Origin: SAR324 cluster bacterium
Lineage (GTDB): Bacteria; SAR324; NAC60-12
Direction of reading: 5' to 3'
Assembly: GCA_015231885.1 (NCBI GenBank)
Contig: JADGAT010000007.1
Location: 1 to 36,515, forward strand
Length of the DNA: 36,515 bases
Position numbers and translations under genes: made by a program. Positions 16,563 to 24,006 of this stretch are shown piece by piece (the stretch's first letter is position 1; each line of letters opens with the position of its first letter). Under the pieces are notes generated by a model. That model saw only the letters and a program-made list of their open reading frames with translations, searched no databases and was not told where the DNA came from.

Positions 16563-17627
16563 ATGAAATTGATCAAATTAAAATGTTTTTTGATGGTGGT
16601 GTCCGCCTGTTTCTGTTTGAGTAACGTCGGTTGGGCCAAAGACGTAAAAGTGGGATTCATCTATGTCGGCCCTGTCGGTGATGGAGGCTGGACTTATGCA
16701 CATGATTTGGGACGAAGGCATTTGGAAAAAATGGGGGTAGATACCAAATATGTAGAGAGCGTTCCTGAAACGGATGCAGAAAGATCTATTCGTAATTTGG
16801 CACGAAAAGGCTATAATTTAATTTTTACAACCAGTTTTGGGTATATGGACCCTACGCTCAAAGTGGCAAAACAATTTCCTGATACTGTTTTTATGCATGC
16901 AACAGGCTTCAAAAAATCAAAGAACATGGGGAATTACTTTGCACGGATGTATCAGGCTCGATACTTAGTTGGCATGGTTGCGGGTGCAATGACCAAGACT
17001 AATACGATTGGTGTGATCGGATCCCACCCCATTCCGGAAATTTTGCGCCATATCAATGCAATTGCACTGGGAGCCCGCTCTGTCAACCCGAATGCCCAGG
17101 TTAAAGTGGTTTGGGTAAACTCGTGGTTTGATCCTTCCAAAGAAGGGGCTGCTGCAAATAGCCTAATGGATAGTGGTGCTGATATTGTGACCATCACCAC
17201 TGATTCTGCCGCTGCAACACAAGCAGCAGAAAAACGAGGGTTGTATTCAATCGGGAATGATTCGGATATGTCGATTTATGGAAAAAAAGCACACTTGACT
17301 GCTAATATTTACCACTGGGGAGTTTATTATGAACATGTCTATAAGCAAGTGAAAGATGGATCGTGGAAACCTGCTGAGGATTGGTGGGGAATTGAAACGG
17401 GTGCAATTGATCTTGCTCCTTTTGGGGAAATGGTCCCTCAATCAGTAAGAGATATGGTGCTGAAGAAAAAAGAAGAAATGGTACAAGGAAAATTTACTGT
17501 GTTTCAAGGGCCGATCAAAAAACAAGATGGAACCTTGGCAGCAAAAGCCGGACAAAAATTAACAGATAAAGAAATGCTTAGTATGAGCTATTTTGTCGAA
17601 GGCGTTGCTGGTACCATTCCTAAATAG
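16563..17627 (+). CDS. BMP-family periplasmic binding protein (purine/nucleoside)
   Basis: This 354-residue protein is of the basic membrane protein/PnrA family of substrate-binding proteins. It has a signal peptide (MKLIKLKCFLMVVSACFCLS, likely cut after GWA), with no lipobox cysteine at the site, so it is probably a free periplasmic protein. The mature start KDVKVGFIYVGPVGDGGWTY and the stretch GYNLIFTTSFGYMDPTLKVA are typical of the family. It is the natural partner of the ATPase and permeases encoded just upstream, and its closeness to xdhABC points to purines as ligand. It ends 1 bp from the convergent Sel1 gene. Confidence 0.93.
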   Translation: MKLIKLKCFLMVVSACFCLSNVGWAKDVKVGFIYVGPVGDGGWTYAHDLGRRHLEKMGVDTKYVESVPETDAERSIRNLARKGYNLIFTTSFGYMDPTLKVAKQFPDTVFMHATGFKKSKNMGNYFARMYQARYLVGMVAGAMTKTNTIGVIGSHPIPEILRHINAIALGARSVNPNAQVKVVWVNSWFDPSKEGAAANSLMDSGADIVTITTDSAAATQAAEKRGLYSIGNDSDMSIYGKKAHLTANIYHWGVYYEHVYKQVKDGSWKPAEDWWGIETGAIDLAPFGEMVPQSVRDMVLKKKEEMVQGKFTVFQGPIKKQDGTLAAKAGQKLTDKEMLSMSYFVEGVAGTIPK

Positions 17628-17628
17628 T

Positions 17629-19107
17629 TCATTTAAGCTTTGCATGCAGCTGCCCATCTGCATTTAGATGGGCAAGCAACCATTCTGGAATACCAATAGC
17701 TCCATTAAAATTTGCATTTTCCAATGACGCTTCTTTGAGGTGTATTCCTCGAATACGCGATTGGAGCAGGAGTGTGGAGATTAACTGAGAACGGTTTAAG
17801 TTAGCCTGGACAAGAAATGCACCGCTAACATTTGTTTTGATTAAACTGGCCTCATATAAATCTGCTTGATATAAAAAAGCACCATTGAGTGATGCTCCAT
17901 CAAGATTTACCCCGCACGCGACTGTATTTTCTAAATTAGCCCCTTTCAAATCAGCATGGGCCAAGTTGGTTTGAATCAACTTTGTGTTTTTTAGGTTGGC
18001 TTGGCTAAGCCAGGCATGCTGAAAATCAGCTTCTTGTAAATTGGCTTTTTCTAGATTGGCATTAGTTAAGTTGACTCCTCTAAAAGAAGAGGAGTGCAAG
18101 TCGAGTCCTGATAAATCAGCATCTTTGAAATCACAGTGGGCATAACTGTGCCCAGGTTTTGGTTTTTTGCACTGTCCTTTGGGTAAAACGGTATTACGGT
18201 TCTCATTTTTTTGAATGGGCTGTAATGCGGTGGTTTCACAAACAAACTCAGGCGTTTTGTCCGATTTTTTTTGACTGCTGCCAATAGAAGGTGCGGGAGA
18301 GCTGCTGGCGATTTTGGAGGGGGCCTTGACTTTATCAGGCTTTTCCGTTTTTTTGACAAGAATTTCTGAGATTTGAGTGGTTGTTGTTTCGGAATGCGCA
18401 GGCTGAGTTTCTTTTTGTTTTTTTGCGATTTGCTTGTGAAGAATGGCTATACGGCGTTTTGCATTTAAATCACCTTGGGCAATTGCTTTTTGATACCACT
18501 CCATTGCTATGTTTTCATTTCTTGCAACGTGCTTCCCCTGTTCATACATGAGGCCTATGTAATATTGTGCCGGTGCATGATTTTGTTCTGCGGATTTTTG
18601 GAACCATTTGAATGAGGTGGAAAAATTCTGTGTTACTCCACGACCATAATAATACATAAAACCCAGGTAGTACTGTGCTGGAGCATGATTTTGTTCTGCG
18701 GCACCATAAAACCACTCTACGGCTTTTGCATAATCCTGTACGGCTCCTTTTCCATAATAATACATAAATCCCGTGTAATATTGAGCTTCCTGGTATTTTT
18801 GTTCTGCCGATTTTTGGAACCAGCGGAAAGCAATGTTATAGTCTTGTGCAACACCACGACCATGATAGTACATGATCCCTAATGAAAACTGAGCGGGAGC
18901 ATATTTTTGATCCGCTGCTTGTTGATGCAGCTTTAAGGCTTTTTGGTAATTTTGTATTTTTCCATCTCTTCCATAATGATAAGCTAATGCCTGGTTCTGT
19001 ATCTCTTTAACATTGGTTTGTGTCTGCCCGTAAACATCGGAAATACAAATCAGTAAAAAGCAAAGAAAGAAATACGGCAAGGGCAATGGCTTGATGGATT
19101 TGATCAT
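17629..19107 (-). CDS. Secreted Sel1-repeat plus pentapeptide-repeat protein
   Basis: I use the ATG at 19107 because it opens a clear signal peptide (LPYFFLCFLLICISDVYG, cut near residue 27). A longer frame from 19248 would put 47 extra residues before it. The 492-residue product has five to six 36-residue Sel1 repeats (about 35-225) of the pattern AEQNHAPAQYYLGFMYYYGRG. A low-complexity Lys/Thr/Ser linker follows (226-325). A right-handed pentapeptide helix (about 328-470) shows A(D/N)LxxA units such as TNANLEKANLQEADF. Sel1 repeats mediate protein contacts; the pentapeptide role is unknown. At the DNA level the Sel1 part repeats every 108 bp. Its tail encodes a strong hairpin (17651-17674). 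Confidence 0.85.
   Translation of the reverse strand: MIKSIKPLPLPYFFLCFLLICISDVYGQTQTNVKEIQNQALAYHYGRDGKIQNYQKALKLHQQAADQKYAPAQFSLGIMYYHGRGVAQDYNIAFRWFQKSAEQKYQEAQYYTGFMYYYGKGAVQDYAKAVEWFYGAAEQNHAPAQYYLGFMYYYGRGVTQNFSTSFKWFQKSAEQNHAPAQYYIGLMYEQGKHVARNENIAMEWYQKAIAQGDLNAKRRIAILHKQIAKKQKETQPAHSETTTTQISEILVKKTEKPDKVKAPSKIASSSPAPSIGSSQKKSDKTPEFVCETTALQPIQKNENRNTVLPKGQCKKPKPGHSYAHCDFKDADLSGLDLHSSSFRGVNLTNANLEKANLQEADFQHAWLSQANLKNTKLIQTNLAHADLKGANLENTVACGVNLDGASLNGAFLYQADLYEASLIKTNVSGAFLVQANLNRSQLISTLLLQSRIRGIHLKEASLENANFNGAIGIPEWLLAHLNADGQLHAKLK
17651..17674 (+). other. Strong hairpin just past the bmp stop
   Basis: TGCCCATCT-GCATTT-AGATGGGCA is a perfect 9-bp stem, 24 bases after the bmp stop and inside the 3' end of the convergent Sel1 gene. 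No U-run follows on the plus strand. It may protect or define the 3' end of the bmp transcript, or it may be only codon-level symmetry in the Sel1 gene. Confidence 0.4.
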
Positions 19108-19331
19108 TGTACGGTATTTAAAAAAGGGAAAGTGACATGGTGTGGTGAGTTTAATTTTTTGTATTGTAAACGGCTGAGCTGATAGACACGAATGATTTTT
19201 GCAGAGTTTGTGCCGTTTTGAGAGGAAGAACTGGTTGGTAAGGAACATTTTTCAGGAAGTCTTGGGAACAATAAAGAGAGGGGGGGTGACTCACACAATA
19301 GAAAAAATATGTGAGTCGAAAAATTTCCAGG

Positions 19332-19886
19332 TCATGCTTCAAGGTAAGCCTTGATGATTTGATTTGCATAATGTCTTACAGAACGTGGAATATGCTGTTG
19401 CCCCCGTAGCGCTCTTAATGTATTTCGTGGTCCCCAGTTGTATGCAACCAGTCCTAAAAACAGGCTGTCAAACTTTTCTACCTGACGTTTCAAATAACCT
19501 GTACCTCCAACTACATTTTGTTCGATATCAAAAGGATCACGGACTCCCATTTCCCTGGCTGTATTTGGTAATAATTGTGTCAATCCTATTGCATTTGCAT
19601 GGGAAACGGCATAAACGCCTTTGGCTCCACCACCGCTTTCTACATGAATCAAAGCACGGATTAAATCACTAGGCAATTTGTGCACACGACTTGCTTTTGT
19701 AATGGCTGCTTCAATAGATTGGTGTACGTTTGTTTTTCGTTTTTGTTTTTTGGATTTTACCTCACTGGTAAAACCGCTTGTCGGATTGGACCTTGTTTTA
19801 TTATTTGTAGAATTACCGAATGCGGTGAAACTGGTTATGCCTAAAAATATACTAAAAACTAAAGCGCATGTAATAATACGTACCAT
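19332..19886 (-). CDS. Lytic transglycosylase, SLT domain
   Basis: This 184-residue exported protein has a signal peptide (ITCALVFSIFLGITSFTAFG), a basic linker (residues 40-52), then a Slt70-type C-terminal domain. The catalytic glutamate is Glu83 in LIHVESGGG, and the next motifs AIGLTQLLPNTAREMGV, NVVGGTGYLKR and LVAYNWGP are all in place. It would cut peptidoglycan glycan strands in the periplasm. The domain is short but complete. It lies upstream of, and in the same direction as, the Sel1/pentapeptide gene with about 225 bp between them, so the two may share a transcript. No secretion-system genes are adjacent. Confidence 0.93.
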   Translation of the reverse strand: MVRIITCALVFSIFLGITSFTAFGNSTNNKTRSNPTSGFTSEVKSKKQKRKTNVHQSIEAAITKASRVHKLPSDLIRALIHVESGGGAKGVYAVSHANAIGLTQLLPNTAREMGVRDPFDIEQNVVGGTGYLKRQVEKFDSLFLGLVAYNWGPRNTLRALRGQQHIPRSVRHYANQIIKAYLEA

Positions 19887-20285
19887 AGGTTTCCATTGAT
19901 AAAGTTATCGGTTTGTATAATTTTAAAGAGACCACAGTAATAAATATGCCTTTCAGTATCAACGACATAAATAATCGATGGTTCTGCTAAATGACGATGC
20001 CAGTCTGGTATTACACGAGTTGACTCGTTTATTCAGATAGGCTCATTTGCTTATTATACAGGATGATTTTAAGGTTTGATGTTACAAAAACAATTTTCTG
20101 ATTATTGGATATATCAATAATAACAATTGTTTACATTGGTAACCTCAATTAAGGAAAGAAATTTGTTAGAAGAAGTTTGGCAGTATTCAGCCTTTCATTT
20201 GGAAAAAGAAGCTAAATTCGAAACAACGAGAATAGATTATTGGTTTTAAAACTTCAAGAGAAATTTTTATCAAAATAGGATTTTT
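19887..20285. promoter_or_regulatory. Divergent AT-rich region before the glutathione synthetase gene (399 bp)
   Basis: This spacer separates the lytic transglycosylase (minus) from the glutathione synthetase gene (plus). It contains an inverted repeat TTATTG-N7-CAATAA (20102-20120) and directly after it the palindrome AACAATTGTT (20122-20131), possible operator sites. A very short reading frame with an AAGGAAAG ribosome-like site lies at 20163-20249. No firm promoter could be assigned, and no recognisable gene was found. Confidence 0.4.
20163..20249 (+). CDS. Possible 28-residue small ORF (weak)
   Basis: A TTG start with AAGGAAAG a few bases upstream opens a frame of 28 codons ending in TAA. 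The peptide is rich in Glu, Trp, Tyr and Phe (LLEEVWQYSAFHLEKEAKF and nine more). It ends 36 bases before the glutathione synthetase start. It could be a leader peptide or a fragment of an older gene. The TTG start and short length make chance the leading alternative. Confidence 0.18.
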   Translation: MLEEVWQYSAFHLEKEAKFETTRIDYWF

Positions 20286-21659
20286 ATGAAAGCGAAAATT
20301 GTGCCTAATCGACTCCAAGAGACAATTGATTTTGCGTTAATGAATGGTTTAATCAAATTCAATACCAGTTTTCAATTGGTCCATGCCCCATTTGTACTGG
20401 CCCCGTATTCGTTGTCGAAAGATGTGCTGGAGAAGATGGTATCATTGACTCCCAGCTTCAATGATTTGATGTTGCGAGTGGCCTCCAATCAGGACTTTTT
20501 AACAAACTATCTGGAACAAGCGTCCTTGACGGATTCATTTATCAAGGGTTTAATGTCGATTTATCTGGAAAAAAAATCTACACAACCCTATCAATTTTTG
20601 CTGGGCAGGAATGATTTTATGATGGTGGAGGACGCTAATTATCCAAAAAAACTGCAGCCAAAACAAGTAGAATTCAATACAATATCGGTTAGTTTTCCAT
20701 ATTTGTCTACACAGCTCAATCACTTGCACCAGTTCATGTACGAAGAGCAGCCTCTGGGGAAAAAGCTGGTACTGAACGATCCGTTGACAGGAATTGTCGA
20801 TGCGATTGCTTTGGCTGTTCAGCAGTATGGTCATTCGGATTCATGTGTTTTGCAGATTGTGCAGCCTCGTGAACAGAATATATTTGATCAACGGGGAGGC
20901 GAATACAAACTTTGGCAGAAGCATCGGATTCCTACCATTCGGATGACTTTGGAAGAAGTAGCAAAAGAGGGTGCTTGTCAAGAAGGGCACTTAATGATCC
21001 AGGGAAAAGTCGCTGCTGTGACTTATTTGAGGGCTGGTTACAGTCCCGGTGATTACCAAACACCCGATGCCTGGAAAGGTAGAAGGTTGATTGAATCATC
21101 TTCTTCAATCAGTGCTCCGAGTGTGGCTATGCAGCTGGCAGGGATGAAAAAAATACAACAAGTTTTGACGGACCCAAAAATTTTAAAAAATTTCGTAGAA
21201 CAAAAAAAAATTCAGGAAATTTCTGACACGTTTGTCGGAATGCATCTGTTGGATGAAATGCTTCACAGAAATGGACAATCCGATCTTGCCCAAAAAATCG
21301 CATGTGATTTTCCCGACAAGTATGTGCTCAAACCACAAAGAGAGGGAGGGGGAAATAATTTTTTTGATCAGGAAATGGTAAAATTGCTCCACTCTCTGAC
21401 AAAAGAGGAATATCCTGCCTATATCTTGATGGAACGAATTGATGCAAAAGAACATCAAGCAGTACTGGTTGTTGAAGGAAAAATTCAAGAAACTTCCTGC
21501 ATCAGTGAGATCGGTTGTTATGGAGTGTGTCTGGCAAAGGAAAAAGATATTTTACTCAATCAGGATGTTGGGTATTTGGTTCGTACCAAAGCTGCTGATC
21601 AAAATGAGGGAGGTGTGTGCGCAGGATATGCTTGCTTGAATTCACTGTGTATCAGGTAG
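20286..21659 (+). CDS. Eukaryotic-type glutathione synthetase
   Basis: This 457-residue ATP-grasp enzyme would join gamma-glutamylcysteine and glycine. It matches the eukaryotic GSS family along its whole length, not bacterial GshB. Shared landmarks are EFNTISVSFPYL, QNIFDQRGGEY, YLRAGYSPGDY and SVAMQLAGMKKIQQVL. The glycine-rich loop is VLKPQREGGGNNFF (from residue 347). Then come YILMERI, CISEIGCYGVCL, and the C-terminal VGYLVRTKAADQNEGGVCAG, which parallels the human GHLLRTKA...GGVAAG tail. Human GSS is about 474 residues, so this is full length. No glutamate-cysteine ligase gene is next to it. It is separated by about 200 bp from the following operon. Acquisition by transfer is plausible. 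Confidence 0.93.
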   Translation: MKAKIVPNRLQETIDFALMNGLIKFNTSFQLVHAPFVLAPYSLSKDVLEKMVSLTPSFNDLMLRVASNQDFLTNYLEQASLTDSFIKGLMSIYLEKKSTQPYQFLLGRNDFMMVEDANYPKKLQPKQVEFNTISVSFPYLSTQLNHLHQFMYEEQPLGKKLVLNDPLTGIVDAIALAVQQYGHSDSCVLQIVQPREQNIFDQRGGEYKLWQKHRIPTIRMTLEEVAKEGACQEGHLMIQGKVAAVTYLRAGYSPGDYQTPDAWKGRRLIESSSSISAPSVAMQLAGMKKIQQVLTDPKILKNFVEQKKIQEISDTFVGMHLLDEMLHRNGQSDLAQKIACDFPDKYVLKPQREGGGNNFFDQEMVKLLHSLTKEEYPAYILMERIDAKEHQAVLVVEGKIQETSCISEIGCYGVCLAKEKDILLNQDVGYLVRTKAADQNEGGVCAGYACLNSLCIR

Positions 21660-21715
21660 CGTGGTCGGCAATCCCATCAAAAGCTTTACATCTCTGATAA
21701 TTACTTTTGTGTCTG

Positions 21716-21729
21716 AATCACAAGTGATT
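21716..21729 (+). other. Small hairpin downstream of glutathione synthetase
   Basis: AATCAC-AA-GTGATT is a perfect 6-bp inverted repeat 57 bases after the stop codon. It has no clear U-tract. It may be a weak transcript end or an operator for the downstream four-gene operon. The rest of the 203-bp gap shows only AT-rich DNA and the AGGA ribosome site before 21863. Confidence 0.25.
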
Positions 21730-21862
21730 GTTATGAAAATGTCATGATTACTTCACAAATAAATGTTTGGCTATTGTGTCGATTTTTTGCTACTAAAAAG
21801 CTCTTTTTTGAAAAGTAAAACGCCCTTAATTAATAGAATCCCCATAATAATGTAGGAATAGT

Positions 21863-22702
21863 ATGCAAGAACAGAAAGCCTTTCTTCAAGAAGCCACTGA
21901 AAATCTCTCTGAGATATTAAAACCCTATCAGCAGCAGCAGAATCGCCGTCAGCAGATGGTAGAGATGATTCGACGCTGTATACAATGTGCGGAAAAAGAC
22001 GATTTTTTACGATTGGATGAGTTGCTCAAAAATAGATTGGCGCAGGAAATAGAAAATGAACCAGAGTTGCAGGCATGTCGAGGCATATTTGAACGTTTGC
22101 GGACGTATTCAAATGATACAGTAGACCGTTATCGTATTGAATTCATTGAAGATGTAAAAAAAAATGCTGAAGAAGCGAGTTTGCCAATCGAAATAGATTT
22201 TCCGCGCTTTTCTGTTTTGAAAGGGATTGAAGGCGACTTTGATTTTGCTAACCGACAGACAACGGTTAATGATAAGAAATTAAAATCTATTGATCCCAAA
22301 CGAATCATTTCTACAGTTTTAAAAATCAAACGTCAGTTATATGATCGTCCGTATGATCCTAAAAAATTTATTGACGATCTATATCAAGTGTACCGCACGC
22401 TTGTCAAAGATCGTAAAAAAACATTGGGACACCCCATTCCTATACAGGAATTTTATCGGGAATATGTCATGTCCTTGCAAAGTAAGGCTTTTTTCCAGAA
22501 TATGGATAAAGGGAAATTCAAAGGCTACAGTTTGGGGCAGTTTGCTGTAGATATATGGCGTTATTTCCAAGCAGGGACAGGAGGTACATCTGGAAAATAC
22601 GCTTTACACTTGGGGTCTGGAAGGAATCATGCTTTATGGTTGATTGATAGTGATGGACAAACACGCCAAATCACAACTATTTCATTTCAGGAGCACTCAT
22701 AA
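21863..22702 (+). CDS. Unrecognised protein, first gene of ATPase/helicase-nuclease operon
   Basis: I do not recognise this 279-residue protein. The N-terminus (1-45) is Gln/Glu-rich and probably coiled coil (LKPYQQQQNRRQQMVEMIRR). The middle is highly charged and mostly helical (LKIKRQLYDRPYDPKKFIDD; LVKDRKKTLGHPIPIQEFYR). The C-terminus turns into a short strand-rich segment (GKYALHLGSGRNHALWLIDS). There is no signal peptide or membrane segment, so it is cytoplasmic. It has an AGGA ribosome site 6 bp before ATG. Its stop overlaps the next start (TAATG), so it is made together with the two ATPases and the helicase-nuclease. In the related Shango system this position is held by a TerB-domain protein, but I see no clear TerB pattern here. 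Confidence 0.85.
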   Translation: MQEQKAFLQEATENLSEILKPYQQQQNRRQQMVEMIRRCIQCAEKDDFLRLDELLKNRLAQEIENEPELQACRGIFERLRTYSNDTVDRYRIEFIEDVKKNAEEASLPIEIDFPRFSVLKGIEGDFDFANRQTTVNDKKLKSIDPKRIISTVLKIKRQLYDRPYDPKKFIDDLYQVYRTLVKDRKKTLGHPIPIQEFYREYVMSLQSKAFFQNMDKGKFKGYSLGQFAVDIWRYFQAGTGGTSGKYALHLGSGRNHALWLIDSDGQTRQITTISFQEHS

Positions 22703-24006
22703 TGACATCTCAAATCGAAATTCAACAGTTAAAGCCTTTTGAAGCACGTGCCATTGTGGAGAGTTTACGTAAAGGAAGTGTGCCGATTGATTATGTTCCT
22801 TTCTTTACAGTCGGACGCCAAAAATGGCTCTCGTTTATTGAAGAAGATTTAGAACAGTATATTGCAGAAGGGGGGTCTAAGGTTCGTTTTATCAATGGCG
22901 ATTATGGGGATGGTAAAACCCATTTCATGTCTATCATACGTCATCTCGCCTTACAGCAAGGATTTGTTGTGTCTTTTGTTGTATTGACTCGAGAAGTACC
23001 TGTGCACAAATTTGAAGTAATTTATCAGGAGCTGGTTCGTCAAATTTGTGGAACATTCGAGGGAACAGGAATTCGTCATTTGGTTGACCATTGGGCAAGT
23101 CTCTTGGAAAGTGATTTTACAAAAAAAGAAGTTTCTGCCTTCCAAGAAAAGTCGAATGTGCTTAGCGAAACCCTCCGTTCGCTTTCTGGCATGGACCTAA
23201 ATTTTGCAAATGCACTCACTGCTCTTATCGATCAAAAGTACCGTTCATTGGCAGACGGTGAAACTCAGGAAGACCGCACCCGCAATTTGGAGATTCTGTA
23301 TCAATGGTTTGAAGGAGGAAAAATTTCTAAACGTGAATTGAAGCCTTTTCAGATATTCGAATCTCTTAATAAGACCAATAGCAAACGCTTTCTGACTTCT
23401 TTGATTGTGTGGATTCGGCATTTGGATTATAAAGGATTTGTCTTGTTGATGGATGAGTTAGAAACTATTATCCCGCAATCCGCTTCCGTGCGCAATGCGG
23501 GCTATGAAAATGTACGCTTGCTGATTGACAATACAGAGCAGGCACAATATCTACATATTTTTTTTTCCATAATCCCCGATGTGCTTTTATCAGAGAAAGG
23601 GTTCAAATCCTACGATGCTCTTTGGAGCCGAGTCCGCTCTGTTGGCGAAAGCAAAAAACTCAATTATCGCAGTATCCTGATTGACCTCCATCGAACTCCT
23701 CTGCAAACAGAAGAGTTGGTGAAACTGGGATATGCTTTACGTGAAATTCATGAAATTTCTTACCGCTGGGACAGCAAAGATCTCATTAATGATGATTTGA
23801 TCAAAAAAATATGCCAGGCTCAAAATCAAATGGGATTGCTGAGCGAAGTGAGGCTTTTTATCAAACAAGTCATTCGCTATCTGGATATGGCCGAACAAGG
23901 GATTGCTCCAGATGTTGAAGATGATATAACAGAACAAATTGTTTTGAGCCAGCAAGAGGTAGAGCAGGAAAAAGTGGAACAACTTCAGCCAAAGTGGGAT
24001 TCATGA
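22702..24006 (+). CDS. BrxD/DUF2791-like P-loop ATPase, copy 1
   Basis: This 434-residue protein resembles the BREX ATP-binding family (BrxD, DUF2791). After the family-like opening ARAIVESLRKGSVPIDYVPF it has Walker A GDYGDGKT (66-73) preceded by VRFIN. The Walker B is GFVLLMDELETI with Asp251-Glu252. A later stretch, HIFFSIIPDVLLSEKGFKSY, looks like a sensor region. The C-terminus ends in a Gln/Glu-rich tail. Both nucleotide motifs look intact. It overlaps its neighbours on both sides (TAATG, ATGA). It shares layout but little sequence with the next gene, so the pair is probably an old duplication that works as a hetero-complex. The function (loading or controlling the helicase) is inferred from BREX and Shango. 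Confidence 0.85.
   Translation: MTSQIEIQQLKPFEARAIVESLRKGSVPIDYVPFFTVGRQKWLSFIEEDLEQYIAEGGSKVRFINGDYGDGKTHFMSIIRHLALQQGFVVSFVVLTREVPVHKFEVIYQELVRQICGTFEGTGIRHLVDHWASLLESDFTKKEVSAFQEKSNVLSETLRSLSGMDLNFANALTALIDQKYRSLADGETQEDRTRNLEILYQWFEGGKISKRELKPFQIFESLNKTNSKRFLTSLIVWIRHLDYKGFVLLMDELETIIPQSASVRNAGYENVRLLIDNTEQAQYLHIFFSIIPDVLLSEKGFKSYDALWSRVRSVGESKKLNYRSILIDLHRTPLQTEELVKLGYALREIHEISYRWDSKDLINDDLIKKICQAQNQMGLLSEVRLFIKQVIRYLDMAEQGIAPDVEDDITEQIVLSQQEVEQEKVEQLQPKWDS

Noticed and set aside
16436..16624. A 62-codon reading frame upstream of and overlapping the bmp start
   Set aside because: It runs through the hairpin repeat element, lacks a ribosome site and ends inside the bmp signal peptide, so it is most likely chance.
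18480..19000. The 108-bp periodic DNA as a possible CRISPR or satellite repeat
   Set aside because: The period equals the 36-residue Sel1 unit and is explained by protein repeats within one gene.
19108..19248. A 47-residue N-terminal extension of the Sel1/pentapeptide protein
   Set aside because: It would bury the signal peptide; the ATG at 19107 places the hydrophobic segment at the N-terminus.
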